DNA from: JAGXLC01 sp964461045
GTDB lineage: Bacteria > Bacteroidota > Bacteroidia > Bacteroidales > UBA12077
Direction of reading: 5' to 3'
Length of the DNA: 64,000 bases
NCBI GenBank assembly: GCA_964461045.1
Contig: CAYWSJ010000003.1
Coordinates: 17,368 to 81,367, forward strand
Positions 23,326 through 32,783 of the stretch are shown piece by piece. The notes under the pieces are model-generated. The model saw nothing but the letters and a program-made list of their open reading frames with translations, ran no database searches and was not told the origin of the DNA. Position numbers and translations under genes: made by a program. Each line of letters begins with the position of its first letter. The first letter of the stretch is position 1.

Positions 23326-25788
23326 ATGACTTGGAAGATAAAAACAAAAAATAGTCTGAACGATTTACTAGCCAGCGAAGAATCGGAACAACAATCTGAA
23401 TTCATACCATTAATTACTGATGAAGATGAAGATGCATTAAACAAAGTAGAAATCCCGGAGAGCATTCCAATTCTTCCCCTGAGAAACACAGTTCTTTTTC
23501 CGGGTGTTATTCTGCCGATAACTGTTGGCAGAGAAAAATCGGTACAATTAATAGAAGAAGTATATAACAATGATAAAGTTTTGGGAGCTATTGCCCAAAA
23601 AGACCCAAATGATGAGGACCCCAAGCAGAATGATCTGCATGAAGCAGGCACCATTGCACAGATAATCAAAATACTGGAAATGCCTGATGGGAGCACCTCT
23701 GTAATCATTCAAGGCAAAAAAAGATTCAAACTCAATGAAATAGTTGAAGAAAAACCCTATCTAAGTGGAAAAGTCACAGAATTGGAGGATAAGAAACGTG
23801 ATGCCAAAGGAAAAGAGTTTGAAGCCATTGTAGGGTCCTTGAAAGATATGTCTTTAAAAATCATTAAGTTATCAAGCAACATTCCGCAGGAAGCTTCATT
23901 TGCAGTTAAAAATATAGAAAACACAACATTCCTCATAAATTTCATCTGCTCAAACAGTGATATCGATCTTAAGGACAAACAAGATCTGCTTGAAACCAGC
24001 GATCTTAAAGAGCGCGGAGTTCGCCTGCTGGAATTGCTGTCAAAAGAGGTTCAGATGCTGGAACTGAAGAACGATATTCAATCGAAAGTAAAAAGCGACC
24101 TGGATCAGCAGCAAAAGGAATATATGCTCCAGCAACAGATGAAGACCATACAGGATGAACTTGGAGGAAGTCCGCTTGAAAAAGAAATTGAAGAGTTGCG
24201 TGAAAAGGCAAAAAACAAAAAATGGAGCAAAGAAGTAGAAGAAACCTTCAATAAAGAACTTGACAAACTGCAAAGACTTAACCCTGCTGCGGGAGAATAT
24301 TCTGTCCAGATGAATTACCTGAATACCCTCCTGGAACTTCCATGGAATGAATTCACTGAAGATAATTACGACCTGGAGCGAGCAGAAAAGATACTGGATG
24401 AAGATCACTTCGGATTGGAAAAAGTCAAAGAACGAATCCTGGAATACCTGGCCGTATTAAAACTAAAGGGTGACCTTAAGTCCCCTATTCTCTGCCTCTA
24501 CGGACCTCCCGGGGTAGGAAAAACCTCACTGGGTAAAAGTATTGCCAGGGCGCTTGGAAGAAAGTACATCAGAATGTCTCTTGGGGGACTGAGAGATGAA
24601 GCAGAAATCAGGGGGCACCGAAAGACATACATAGGTGCCATGCCCGGACGAATTATACAAAACATTAAAAAAGCAAAATCCTCTAATCCTGTTTATATTC
24701 TGGATGAGGTAGATAAAGTGGGTAATGATTTTCATGGTGACCCCTCCTCTGCCCTCTTAGAAGTACTTGACCCTGAGCAAAACAATACGTTTTACGACAA
24801 TTATCTTGAGCTGGAATTTGACCTTTCCAACGTAATGTTCATTGCAACAGCTAACACGGTTGAATCGATCAGCCCAATGCTTCGTGACAGAATGGAGATG
24901 ATTGATGTAAGCGGATATATTGTTGAGGAAAAGATAGAAATTGCCAAAAGGCATCTGGTGCCCAAGCAACTTGAAGCACATGGTCTTAAGAAAACTCAGA
25001 TAACTTTTCCAAAGAAGACCCTTGAATACCTGATTGAAAATCATACCAGGGAATCAGGAGTTCGTACGCTGGATAAAAAAATTGCCAAGATTATCAGAAG
25101 AATAGCTAAAGAAGTAGCTATTGACAAAAACTACAAGAAAAAATTATCTCAGCAGGACATAAGGGAGATCTTGGGTCCTCCTGAATATTTCAAAGAAAAA
25201 TACCAGGGAAATGAATATGCCGGAGTTGTTACAGGCCTTGCATGGACTCCCGCCGGAGGAGACATCATGTTTATCGAGAGCAGCCTTAGCAAAGGAAAAG
25301 GGAAACTGACCCTGACAGGAAACCTGGGTGACGTAATGAAAGAATCTGCCACAATTGCACTTGAATACATAAAATCACATGCTGAATCAATCGGGATCAA
25401 CAAAGATGTGTTTGATAAATGGAATGTCCATATTCACGTACCTGAGGGGGCAATACCAAAAGACGGTCCTTCTGCTGGCATCTCAATGGTTACTTCCCTG
25501 GCCTCTACTTTTACACAGCGGAAAATCAAAAAAAATGTTGCTATGACTGGGGAAACCACACTCAGAGGTAAAGTGCTGCCGGTTGGAGGTATAAAAGAAA
25601 AGATACTTGCTGCTAAAAGAGCCGGAATTACAGAAATTATTCTTTCAGAAAAAAACAGGAAAGACCTGGAAGAGATAAAAGATATCTACATTAAAGGATT
25701 GAAATTCCATTTTGTTAACAATTTAAGTGAAGTGTTAAATATAGCTTTACTGAAGCAAAAAGTTAAAAATCCTGTTCCTGTTGAATAA
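23326..25788 (+). CDS. lon: ATP-dependent Lon protease
   Basis: This is the 820-residue cytoplasmic Lon protease. The N-terminal LAN domain begins at ESIPILPLRNTVLFPG (about 46). A coiled region with KEYMLQQQMKTIQDELG follows, then the AAA+ module with Walker A GPPGVGKTS at 393-401, Walker B VYILDEVDKVG, and the C-terminal protease domain with catalytic S716 in KDGPSAGIS and K759 in GGIKEK. It degrades misfolded and regulatory proteins. It has its own promoter, a palindrome in the leader and a downstream hairpin, so it is monocistronic. Confidence 0.98.
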   Translation: MTWKIKTKNSLNDLLASEESEQQSEFIPLITDEDEDALNKVEIPESIPILPLRNTVLFPGVILPITVGREKSVQLIEEVYNNDKVLGAIAQKDPNDEDPKQNDLHEAGTIAQIIKILEMPDGSTSVIIQGKKRFKLNEIVEEKPYLSGKVTELEDKKRDAKGKEFEAIVGSLKDMSLKIIKLSSNIPQEASFAVKNIENTTFLINFICSNSDIDLKDKQDLLETSDLKERGVRLLELLSKEVQMLELKNDIQSKVKSDLDQQQKEYMLQQQMKTIQDELGGSPLEKEIEELREKAKNKKWSKEVEETFNKELDKLQRLNPAAGEYSVQMNYLNTLLELPWNEFTEDNYDLERAEKILDEDHFGLEKVKERILEYLAVLKLKGDLKSPILCLYGPPGVGKTSLGKSIARALGRKYIRMSLGGLRDEAEIRGHRKTYIGAMPGRIIQNIKKAKSSNPVYILDEVDKVGNDFHGDPSSALLEVLDPEQNNTFYDNYLELEFDLSNVMFIATANTVESISPMLRDRMEMIDVSGYIVEEKIEIAKRHLVPKQLEAHGLKKTQITFPKKTLEYLIENHTRESGVRTLDKKIAKIIRRIAKEVAIDKNYKKKLSQQDIREILGPPEYFKEKYQGNEYAGVVTGLAWTPAGGDIMFIESSLSKGKGKLTLTGNLGDVMKESATIALEYIKSHAESIGINKDVFDKWNVHIHVPEGAIPKDGPSAGISMVTSLASTFTQRKIKKNVAMTGETTLRGKVLPVGGIKEKILAAKRAGITEIILSEKNRKDLEEIKDIYIKGLKFHFVNNLSEVLNIALLKQKVKNPVPVE

Positions 25789-25802
25789 ATAACAAAATAA
25801 TG

Positions 25803-25829
25803 AAGCAGGGCAAAGTGCTCTGCTTTTTT
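25803..25829 (+). terminator. Hairpin terminator after lon
   Basis: AAGCAGGGC (25803-25811) pairs with GCTCTGCTT (25817-25825), with one G-U pair, around a 5-nt loop and is followed by T. Confidence 0.75.
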
Positions 25830-25885
25830 ATTTATCAATCAATTTACTTATTTTTAACAAAATCTAATTTTTACAACTAAACCAA

Positions 25886-26416
25886 ATGAAAATGAATTTT
25901 GCAATACTCGTAGGTATCTTGTTTGTTCTTATTGGAATATCCATAATATTGCGCACAGTGCTTAATATTGATATACCAATTGTGAAAATATTCTTTGCGG
26001 TCATTTTAATTTATATTGGAGTAAGAATGCTTACAGGCCCTTTTGCTTTCACCAATATTAAATCAGGAGAAAATGCAGTAATTTTTGGAGAATCAACTTT
26101 CAGAAGCATTCCCAAAGAAAATGAATACAAAATACTATTCGGTCATGGAAAAATTGACTTGCGGGATGTTGATTCTACAGATATTCCTGAAAAATTAACC
26201 ATTCATGTACTATTTGGCGGAGCTGATCTGTATCTCGATAAAGATATTCCCGTAAAAATAAAATCAGATGCAGCATTTGCAAAAGCAGAAATGCCTGATG
26301 GCAGGAATACTTCTTTTGGAAATATAAATTATGAAAATTCCGGTGACAGTACCAGGCAAACTTTGTACATTGAAAGTCACGTTGTTTTCGGGGAATTTCA
26401 AGCTTTTCACAGATAA
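25886..26416 (+). CDS. LiaF-like membrane protein (cell-wall stress response type)
   Basis: This 176-residue protein has two or three N-terminal hydrophobic segments (about 5-24 and 29-48), with the pattern GILFVLIGISIILRTV, and a C-terminal beta-rich domain with repeated FGHGKIDLRD and LFGGADLYLDKD motifs typical of the LiaF/DUF2154 fold. LiaF proteins sense envelope stress together with LiaS-type kinases in Firmicutes. No kinase or regulator is adjacent here, so the role in this organism is open. A hairpin follows 3 nt after the stop. Confidence 0.8.
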   Translation: MKMNFAILVGILFVLIGISIILRTVLNIDIPIVKIFFAVILIYIGVRMLTGPFAFTNIKSGENAVIFGESTFRSIPKENEYKILFGHGKIDLRDVDSTDIPEKLTIHVLFGGADLYLDKDIPVKIKSDAAFAKAEMPDGRNTSFGNINYENSGDSTRQTLYIESHVVFGEFQAFHR

Positions 26417-26418
26417 AA

Positions 26419-26447
26419 AAAGGATGCCTCCGGAAAAGACATCCTTT
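26419..26447. terminator. Hairpin between the LiaF-like and tricorn genes
   Basis: AAAGGATG (26419-26426) pairs with CATCCTTT (26440-26447) around a 13-nt loop. It sits between two convergent genes and may serve both. Confidence 0.65.
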
Positions 26448-26466
26448 AAATAACATAAAAATTTTC

Positions 26467-29400
26467 TTAATTTGCCTGTTCATCCTCTAAAAATGGCTTA
26501 TGTTCAGGCCATTTCACAGGATTTTCATCTATTTCATCCATTACTTCTTCTATGGCTTTTCTAAGTTGTACATCCTTCCCTTCGGACATTTTTTCCGAAT
26601 CAAGCTCAATTCTGATATTTGGTGTTACACCTTCATTCTCAATAATCCAGTTTCCTTCCGGGTCATAAATTCTGTAATCAGGAGCTGTTAGCATTCCGCC
26701 ATCAATAAGCGGAATAAACTGAGAAACACCAACGAGTCCACCCCAGGTTCGTGTACCAATAATCTTTCCCATATCGAGCTTTCGGAACTCATACGGCAGC
26801 ATATCGCCACCAGAACCGGCATATTTATTTGTCAGACAAACCATATGTGCTGTGGTTGTAGTTGGCGGAATAGTCTGATCATGAGAATACCGTCTTGTCC
26901 AGTAAGCCAGTGGTTTAGTATTTAATCTGTTCAGGAAGATATAAGGATCCAATCCACCGCTGTTAAACCTTCCGTCAATAATAAGTCCGTCTTTTCTCAA
27001 TTGTGAGTAAAAATATCTTGGAAAGAAGGTAGCTGAACCCATATAAGTATCAGGAAAATGAATATAACCTACTTTTCCGTCTGTCAACTCATTTACTTTT
27101 ATCCTGTTTCTCTCAACCCAATTAATGTAACGAAGACTGCGTTCGCTTCTTAATGGTTTTACCATTATCTCTCTTGCAGTCTGTATGTCAGTATTTTCAT
27201 TTACAAGTAACCTTATTTGTTCATTTGCCTGACCCTGAAAATAACTGTAGATGTTTTTATCTCCGGTTACTTCTTCTCCATTAACGGCCAGTAAATAATC
27301 ACCTGCTTCAACATTAACTCCGGGTTTGTCTAATGGTGATTTGGCAGAACGATTCCAGGAAGCATCGCGGAGTATTTTTTTAAATTGATAACGATTCGCT
27401 TTTTCATCAATTTTATAATCTGCTCCCAGCATACCGACATTAACGGATTCTGCCTCACGCTTTTTGTCACCTCCAAAAATATAAGTATGAGAAGTATTCA
27501 GTTCTCCTATCAATTCACCAATAAGATATCTTACATCCTGTCTGCAGGTAGCTCGATCCAATAATGCACCATATTTCTTATGCATTTGATTCCAATCAAC
27601 ACCGTGCATTCCTTCTTCATAATAAAAATCTCTTTCCATTCTCCAGGCTTCATTAAATATCTGATTCCACTCTTTCCTGGGTTGAAGCAACATTTCCAGC
27701 TCTGACAGATCAAGTGGATGTCCTTTGCTATTGGTTTCTTTTACACTAATGATTCCTACTTTCTCTCCACGCTTATAGGCAATACTATTCCCGTCGCCGG
27801 AAAGCTTGTATGATTCCACACTACTGATAACCTCTCTTTTCTCCCTTGATTTTAGATCAAAAGCATAAAGGTTCATGGTTCTTACTTCCCTGAATTCAAA
27901 CCTGTTAAAATCACCTTCTTCCTTATCCATGAAAAACAATGAATTATCATTCACAGAAAGATAGCGGTAATTTCCCGGAGATAATGGTAATTCTTCTATT
28001 CTATTGGGAAGTCCTTCAAAATCAATCTCAACCTGTTTGCTGCCTGATTTTTCTTTTTCTTTATTACTAACGGCCTCATCATTTCTAAGAGGTAAGAATG
28101 GTTTGCCCTCTTTTTGCAGAGTCAGGGCAAAAATTCCGGCAACATCTTTATATACCATTTCCCATTCAAAATCACCAAAAACAGGATTAAAATAGCGATT
28201 TGAAACGAATAACAGGTGATTCCCATCACTGGTGAATACCGGATGAAAGTCATTAAACAGGTTTTGACTTACATTATGTGCTTTTTTGTTTTCCAGTGAA
28301 TAAACAAATACCTGGAAGACCTGCTTTTTTGTCATTTTTGAATAGGCAAGATAACGGCTGTCCGGTGACCAGGAAAAATCGTAAATTGGCTTTTCATCTA
28401 TTGGTACATCAACCGATTCGTATTCCGCTTTATCAACCTTAACAATTTTTTCATTTTCAACATTCAGGAAATAAAGCGTCAGAGTTTGATCGGTAAAGGC
28501 AATTTTCTTTCCATCAGGTGACCATCTTAAAGTATGACGATAACCCTTCTCATGATTTGTGAGCTTAACGGCTTTTTCCTTTCCTTTTGCATCAATAATA
28601 TGAATTTCATATTCCCCGCTTTGATCAGATAAGTAGGCTACTTTTTCCCCGTCAGGAGACCATGCCGGATCTTTATCGCGTGCACCAGAGGACTCCGTCA
28701 GGTTATAAACTGCTCCGTGATTCCTCGGAACATTAAAAACTTCTCCGCGTGCTTCTATTAAGGCTCTCTGACCATTAGGGGCTATCCCTATTCCGGTAAT
28801 ATATTCTTTTAATTTAATTCTTCTTGCTCTTGCTTCAGGTGCATCATTTCCAATTGTTATATCAATTTTCTTTTTTGCACCATTATTTATATCCAGAACC
28901 CAGATATCTCCGCCATGTTCGTAAACAATCTTATTTTTTCCTGCACTGGGTCTTCTAACATCATACTTGTTATGGTCTGTCAGCTGAGTTATTTTATCAC
29001 CTTGTGGGGTGATAGAATACAAATTTAAATGACCATCCCTGTCAGAAGAGAAATAGATCTTATCATCTATCCACATTGGAATTCTGTCGGTTCCTTCAAA
29101 ATCAGTTAACTGTTTTTCCTTCTTATCCTCAAGATCATACAGGTATATTTCCTGCGCTCTGCCACCTTTGTAGCGTTTCCAGGTCCTGTTTTCCCGTGCA
29201 GTTTTATTAAACGCTATCTTTTTACCATCAGGTGACAAACTCCCGCGGGCCGCCTCAACCAGGATCATTGGCTCTGGCAATCCTCCATCAGGCGAAACAG
29301 AATAAATACGGGTTGTCGGAATACCTGTTCCAGGCGCCCGGCTAGAGGTAAACAAAATTTTATTTTCAGTTGGATGCCAGCCTATCACCTCATCATAATC

Positions 29401-29736
29401 AGGATGATAAGTTAAACGGGTAATATCCCCTCCCTGATTGTTCATAACGTATACATCTGAATTTCCGTCATACTCACCGGTAAAAGCAATATATTCACCA
29501 TCAGGGGAAAATTTTGGAAACTTCTCTTCTCCATCATGGATCGTAAGACGTTGTGCTTCTCCTCCTTCTGAAGGAACTATCCAAATATCTTCTCCTGAAA
29601 CAAAGACAACTTTATCTTTATGAATATCCGGGAAACGCAGCAAAGGAGTGTTTTCTGCACCCAATAGCCGGGTTGAATTTCCAATCAAGAAGATTGCAAA
29701 AATCATTACTGTAATAAAATTGGATTGTTTTTTCAT
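26467..29736 (-). CDS. Tricorn-like S41 protease with beta-propeller
   Basis: This exported 1,089-residue protein has a signal peptide (to about 27). An N-terminal and middle region of WD40/PD40-like beta-propeller repeats follows (repeated SPDGEYIAFTG, SPDGKKIAF, SWSPDSRYLAYSK). It then has a tricorn C1 helical region (EAWRMERDFYYEEGMHGVDW), a PDZ domain (VEAGDYLLAVNGEEV) and an S41 C-terminal protease domain with DGRFNSGG and the nucleophile region NKYAGSGGDMLPYEF. It probably degrades peptides in the periplasm. Length and domain order are normal for bacterial tricorn homologues. Confidence 0.95.
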   Translation of the reverse strand: MKKQSNFITVMIFAIFLIGNSTRLLGAENTPLLRFPDIHKDKVVFVSGEDIWIVPSEGGEAQRLTIHDGEEKFPKFSPDGEYIAFTGEYDGNSDVYVMNNQGGDITRLTYHPDYDEVIGWHPTENKILFTSSRAPGTGIPTTRIYSVSPDGGLPEPMILVEAARGSLSPDGKKIAFNKTARENRTWKRYKGGRAQEIYLYDLEDKKEKQLTDFEGTDRIPMWIDDKIYFSSDRDGHLNLYSITPQGDKITQLTDHNKYDVRRPSAGKNKIVYEHGGDIWVLDINNGAKKKIDITIGNDAPEARARRIKLKEYITGIGIAPNGQRALIEARGEVFNVPRNHGAVYNLTESSGARDKDPAWSPDGEKVAYLSDQSGEYEIHIIDAKGKEKAVKLTNHEKGYRHTLRWSPDGKKIAFTDQTLTLYFLNVENEKIVKVDKAEYESVDVPIDEKPIYDFSWSPDSRYLAYSKMTKKQVFQVFVYSLENKKAHNVSQNLFNDFHPVFTSDGNHLLFVSNRYFNPVFGDFEWEMVYKDVAGIFALTLQKEGKPFLPLRNDEAVSNKEKEKSGSKQVEIDFEGLPNRIEELPLSPGNYRYLSVNDNSLFFMDKEEGDFNRFEFREVRTMNLYAFDLKSREKREVISSVESYKLSGDGNSIAYKRGEKVGIISVKETNSKGHPLDLSELEMLLQPRKEWNQIFNEAWRMERDFYYEEGMHGVDWNQMHKKYGALLDRATCRQDVRYLIGELIGELNTSHTYIFGGDKKREAESVNVGMLGADYKIDEKANRYQFKKILRDASWNRSAKSPLDKPGVNVEAGDYLLAVNGEEVTGDKNIYSYFQGQANEQIRLLVNENTDIQTAREIMVKPLRSERSLRYINWVERNRIKVNELTDGKVGYIHFPDTYMGSATFFPRYFYSQLRKDGLIIDGRFNSGGLDPYIFLNRLNTKPLAYWTRRYSHDQTIPPTTTTAHMVCLTNKYAGSGGDMLPYEFRKLDMGKIIGTRTWGGLVGVSQFIPLIDGGMLTAPDYRIYDPEGNWIIENEGVTPNIRIELDSEKMSEGKDVQLRKAIEEVMDEIDENPVKWPEHKPFLEDEQAN

Positions 29737-29924
29737 AATTTTTATTTTTTAATGAATATTTTATTTAACAAGAATAATACAAGTTAAAAATTAAATCAAC
29801 CTAAATACAATTCCAAATTGAATATCTGCAAATTAACAGTAAGTAAGACTTTAGAAAAACCAAATAGTTTACAAATAAACCAATATAGCAAATTTATTTT
29901 TAGAATATTACAAAATTCTTTCTT

Positions 29925-30431
29925 CTAATAGACAGAATCCTCCAGAATAATAACTGATTTCTGAACTACCAGGTTGTTTGGAATATTTACTTTAAGTCCT
30001 TCTTCTGTCTCCAGCTCAAGAGAAAACATACTCATATCCTTTACAACACCAACAATAGAATTATCTCCATCAACAATTTTGATTTTATCATAAATACGGA
30101 AAGAGTAATTAAAAAATAAAATAAGGGAAGCTGTAATATTACTTAGCAAAGACCATGAAGCAAAAAAAGCAATACCCACAATTCCGAAGAAGGAGGCAAA
30201 ATAAACGGGAAGTCCTTCAATATTAAAACCCCATATAACAGACAAAAAAACAAGAAAAAGAATAGCAAACAGCAATGTAATTACCTTTTTAGCATAAAAT
30301 GTCCTCCGTTCATGAAAAGAATGCTTTTTCCCGAAAAAACTAATCCACCTTCTTAACAGTGAAATAACAATAACAAAGAGGACCAAAGCCCCAACAGATA
30401 AAGAAATTTGTATTAATACTTTCGCAGACAT
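29925..30431 (-). CDS. Small MscS-family mechanosensitive channel
   Basis: This 168-residue protein has three hydrophobic segments. The third, LPVYFASFFGIVGIAFFASW with LLSNITASLILFF, matches the MscS pore helix, followed by the beta domain (RIYDKIKIVDGDNSIVGVVKDMSMFSLELETEEGLKV and NIPNNLVVQKSV, each part typical). It ends right after the beta domain, so the C-terminal alpha/beta vestibule of E. coli MscS is missing; short family members like this are known. It would release solutes during hypo-osmotic shock. It diverges from an SLC12-like transporter across 71 nt. Confidence 0.87.
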   Translation of the reverse strand: MSAKVLIQISLSVGALVLFVIVISLLRRWISFFGKKHSFHERRTFYAKKVITLLFAILFLVFLSVIWGFNIEGLPVYFASFFGIVGIAFFASWSLLSNITASLILFFNYSFRIYDKIKIVDGDNSIVGVVKDMSMFSLELETEEGLKVNIPNNLVVQKSVIILEDSVY

Positions 30432-30502
30432 CAGAAATTAATTATTTTGGTTATAAATTTAACAATCAAAAATATATTAAATTTATATAAAAAATACAAA
30501 GT

Positions 30503-32722
30503 ATGAGTTCCAACGGAAAGAATAAATTCAGTACTCTGCCTGTTTTTTTTACAGCCATATCAACCATACTTGGTGCTATTTTATTTTTACGGTTTGGATT
30601 TGCTGTTGGAAAACTTGGTTTTTTTGGTGTTTTACTGATCATTTTACTCGGTCATTTAGTAACTATTCCTACCGCATTTGCCATTTCAGAAATAGCCACG
30701 AACCAGAGAGTAAAAGGAGGAGGAGAATACTATATCATCTCCCGTTCATTTGGACTTAACATTGGATCCACAATAGGGATAGCCTTATATCTTTCTCAGG
30801 CAATTAGTGTAGCCTTCTATGTAATAGCCTTCACTGAAGCTTTTGAACCGGTATTCAATCTGCTCAGAGAAGACTACGGAATTTATTTGCCAAGACAGGC
30901 GATAAGTTTGCCTGCTATGGGTATTCTTGCCCTGCTGATTCTTAAAAAGGGGGCCAACATGGGTGTAAAAGCTTTATACTTTGTTGTGGCTATTTTAGGT
31001 TTTTCGTTATTAATGTTCTTCATAGGCCAGACAGAATATTCTGAAACAGCCAGGGCAGGAATTACAGAAAATCCGGTAAGAAATTTCGATGACTTTTTTA
31101 TGGTTTTTGCAATTATCTTTCCTGCGTTTACAGGAATGACTGCTGGTGTTGGATTATCGGGTGATCTGAAAAATCCGGGTAAATCAATTCCAAAAGGAAC
31201 TTTGCTGGCGACTTTTATTGGACTGATTATTTATGTTTTCATTGGGCTAAAACTTGTCCACTCTGCCAAGCCACAGGATATGGTAGATATACAATTAATT
31301 ATGAGCGAAATAGCATATGGAGGAAGCATAATTATCCCCCTAGGCCTGGCGGCCTCTACCATCTCTTCTGCTCTGGGCTCAGTTATGGTAGCTCCCAGAA
31401 CTCTTCAGGCACTCGGAGCTGACCAGGCCTTTCCGGGAAAATCTGCAAACCGGTTTCTGGCAAAAGGCAAAAAAGACAATAACGAACCTGTAAATGCTTC
31501 TCTTGTAACTGTGATTATTGCTTTTGCTTTTGTAGCATACGGAGAAGTGAATGCAGTGGCTTCAATTATTTCTATGTTTTTTATGGTTACCTATGGTTCT
31601 TTATGCCTGATCTCATTCCTCAATCATTTTGGAGCTCCTCCCTCCTACAGGCCTTCATTCCGTTCCAACTGGCTGCTCTCACTCATAGGTTTTGTTTTCT
31701 CAGTTTATCTCATGTTCAGAATAGATGCCTTATATGCCGGGATAGCTATTGTATTGATGATTTTACTCTATTCATACATTAGCTACTATCACAAAGAAAG
31801 ACAAGGACTTGAAGCCATCTTTAGGAGTACGCTCTTCCAGATCAACAGGAACTTACAGATTTACCTTCAAAAAACGCAACGCCTTAAAGAAAAAATAAGC
31901 TGGCATCCTTCAGTAGTTTGCGTTTCCGATATTGAATCTGACAGAGAAAATGCTTTCAACCTTCTTACCTGGCTATCGCACAAATATGGTTTCGGAACTT
32001 ATATTAAGTATATTCCAGGCTATCTTTCAAACGAAAACTATGAAAAATCTAAAAAAGAATTAAAAAAACTAATTGATAAGACTTACTATAAAGACAGTCA
32101 TGTATATGTAGACACCATCATTTCCCCGTCTTACACTTCTGCCATAGCTCAGATAATTCAGTTACCGGGAATTTCAGGACTGGAAAACAACATGATCCTC
32201 TTTGAATTTGAAAAGAGAAATCCTGATAAACTCGAACAAATTGTAGAAAACATATCGCTTGTGAGAGCAGCTAATTATGATGTATGTGTCTTAGGGGGTA
32301 CAAATAAATCAGTAAACTACAGGCAAGGTATTCATATATGGATTAAAAAATTTGATCTTAAAAATATAAACCTGATGATATTGTTGAGTTACATTATTAT
32401 GGGCGCCCCGGAATGGAGAAAAAGCAGCATAAAGATATTTTATTTAACTACCCAGAACGACAGGGATGAATCAAAAAAACAACTCATAAATGTGGTTAAA
32501 AATGGACGTTTACCAATTTCACTAAAAAATGTTGAGTTTATTCTTCTTGATGAAGAAACCAAACCAAGAGACATTATTAATGAAAAATCAGAAAATGCAG
32601 GTTTGACACTAATCGGTTTTCTCAATGAACAACTAAAACATGAAGGTAAAAACCTGTTTACTGGTTATGACAATCTTGGCGACATATTGTTTGTAAACGC
32701 AAAACAGGAAAAGCACATTTAA
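30503..32722 (+). CDS. SLC12-like (APC superfamily) cation-chloride cotransporter homologue
   Basis: This 739-residue transporter has an N-terminal APC-fold membrane domain of about 12 helices with FTAISTILGAILFLRFGFAVG near residue 15, KGGGEYYIISRSFG near 73 and FPAFTGMTAGVGLSGDLKNPGKSIPKGT near 210 (read in parts), all close to the Na-K-Cl cotransporter family. A cytoplasmic C-terminal domain of about 300 residues follows (SWHPSVVCVSD onward), as in SLC12 proteins. Transported ions are unknown; K+, Na+ or amines with chloride are possible. The divergent small MscS channel suggests an osmotic-balance module. Confidence 0.88.
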   Translation: MSSNGKNKFSTLPVFFTAISTILGAILFLRFGFAVGKLGFFGVLLIILLGHLVTIPTAFAISEIATNQRVKGGGEYYIISRSFGLNIGSTIGIALYLSQAISVAFYVIAFTEAFEPVFNLLREDYGIYLPRQAISLPAMGILALLILKKGANMGVKALYFVVAILGFSLLMFFIGQTEYSETARAGITENPVRNFDDFFMVFAIIFPAFTGMTAGVGLSGDLKNPGKSIPKGTLLATFIGLIIYVFIGLKLVHSAKPQDMVDIQLIMSEIAYGGSIIIPLGLAASTISSALGSVMVAPRTLQALGADQAFPGKSANRFLAKGKKDNNEPVNASLVTVIIAFAFVAYGEVNAVASIISMFFMVTYGSLCLISFLNHFGAPPSYRPSFRSNWLLSLIGFVFSVYLMFRIDALYAGIAIVLMILLYSYISYYHKERQGLEAIFRSTLFQINRNLQIYLQKTQRLKEKISWHPSVVCVSDIESDRENAFNLLTWLSHKYGFGTYIKYIPGYLSNENYEKSKKELKKLIDKTYYKDSHVYVDTIISPSYTSAIAQIIQLPGISGLENNMILFEFEKRNPDKLEQIVENISLVRAANYDVCVLGGTNKSVNYRQGIHIWIKKFDLKNINLMILLSYIIMGAPEWRKSSIKIFYLTTQNDRDESKKQLINVVKNGRLPISLKNVEFILLDEETKPRDIINEKSENAGLTLIGFLNEQLKHEGKNLFTGYDNLGDILFVNAKQEKHI

Positions 32723-32783
32723 ATTAATTCTTTTCAAACATAAATTCCTTTTTATCGTTCTAAATAGAACAAACCAATGATCT

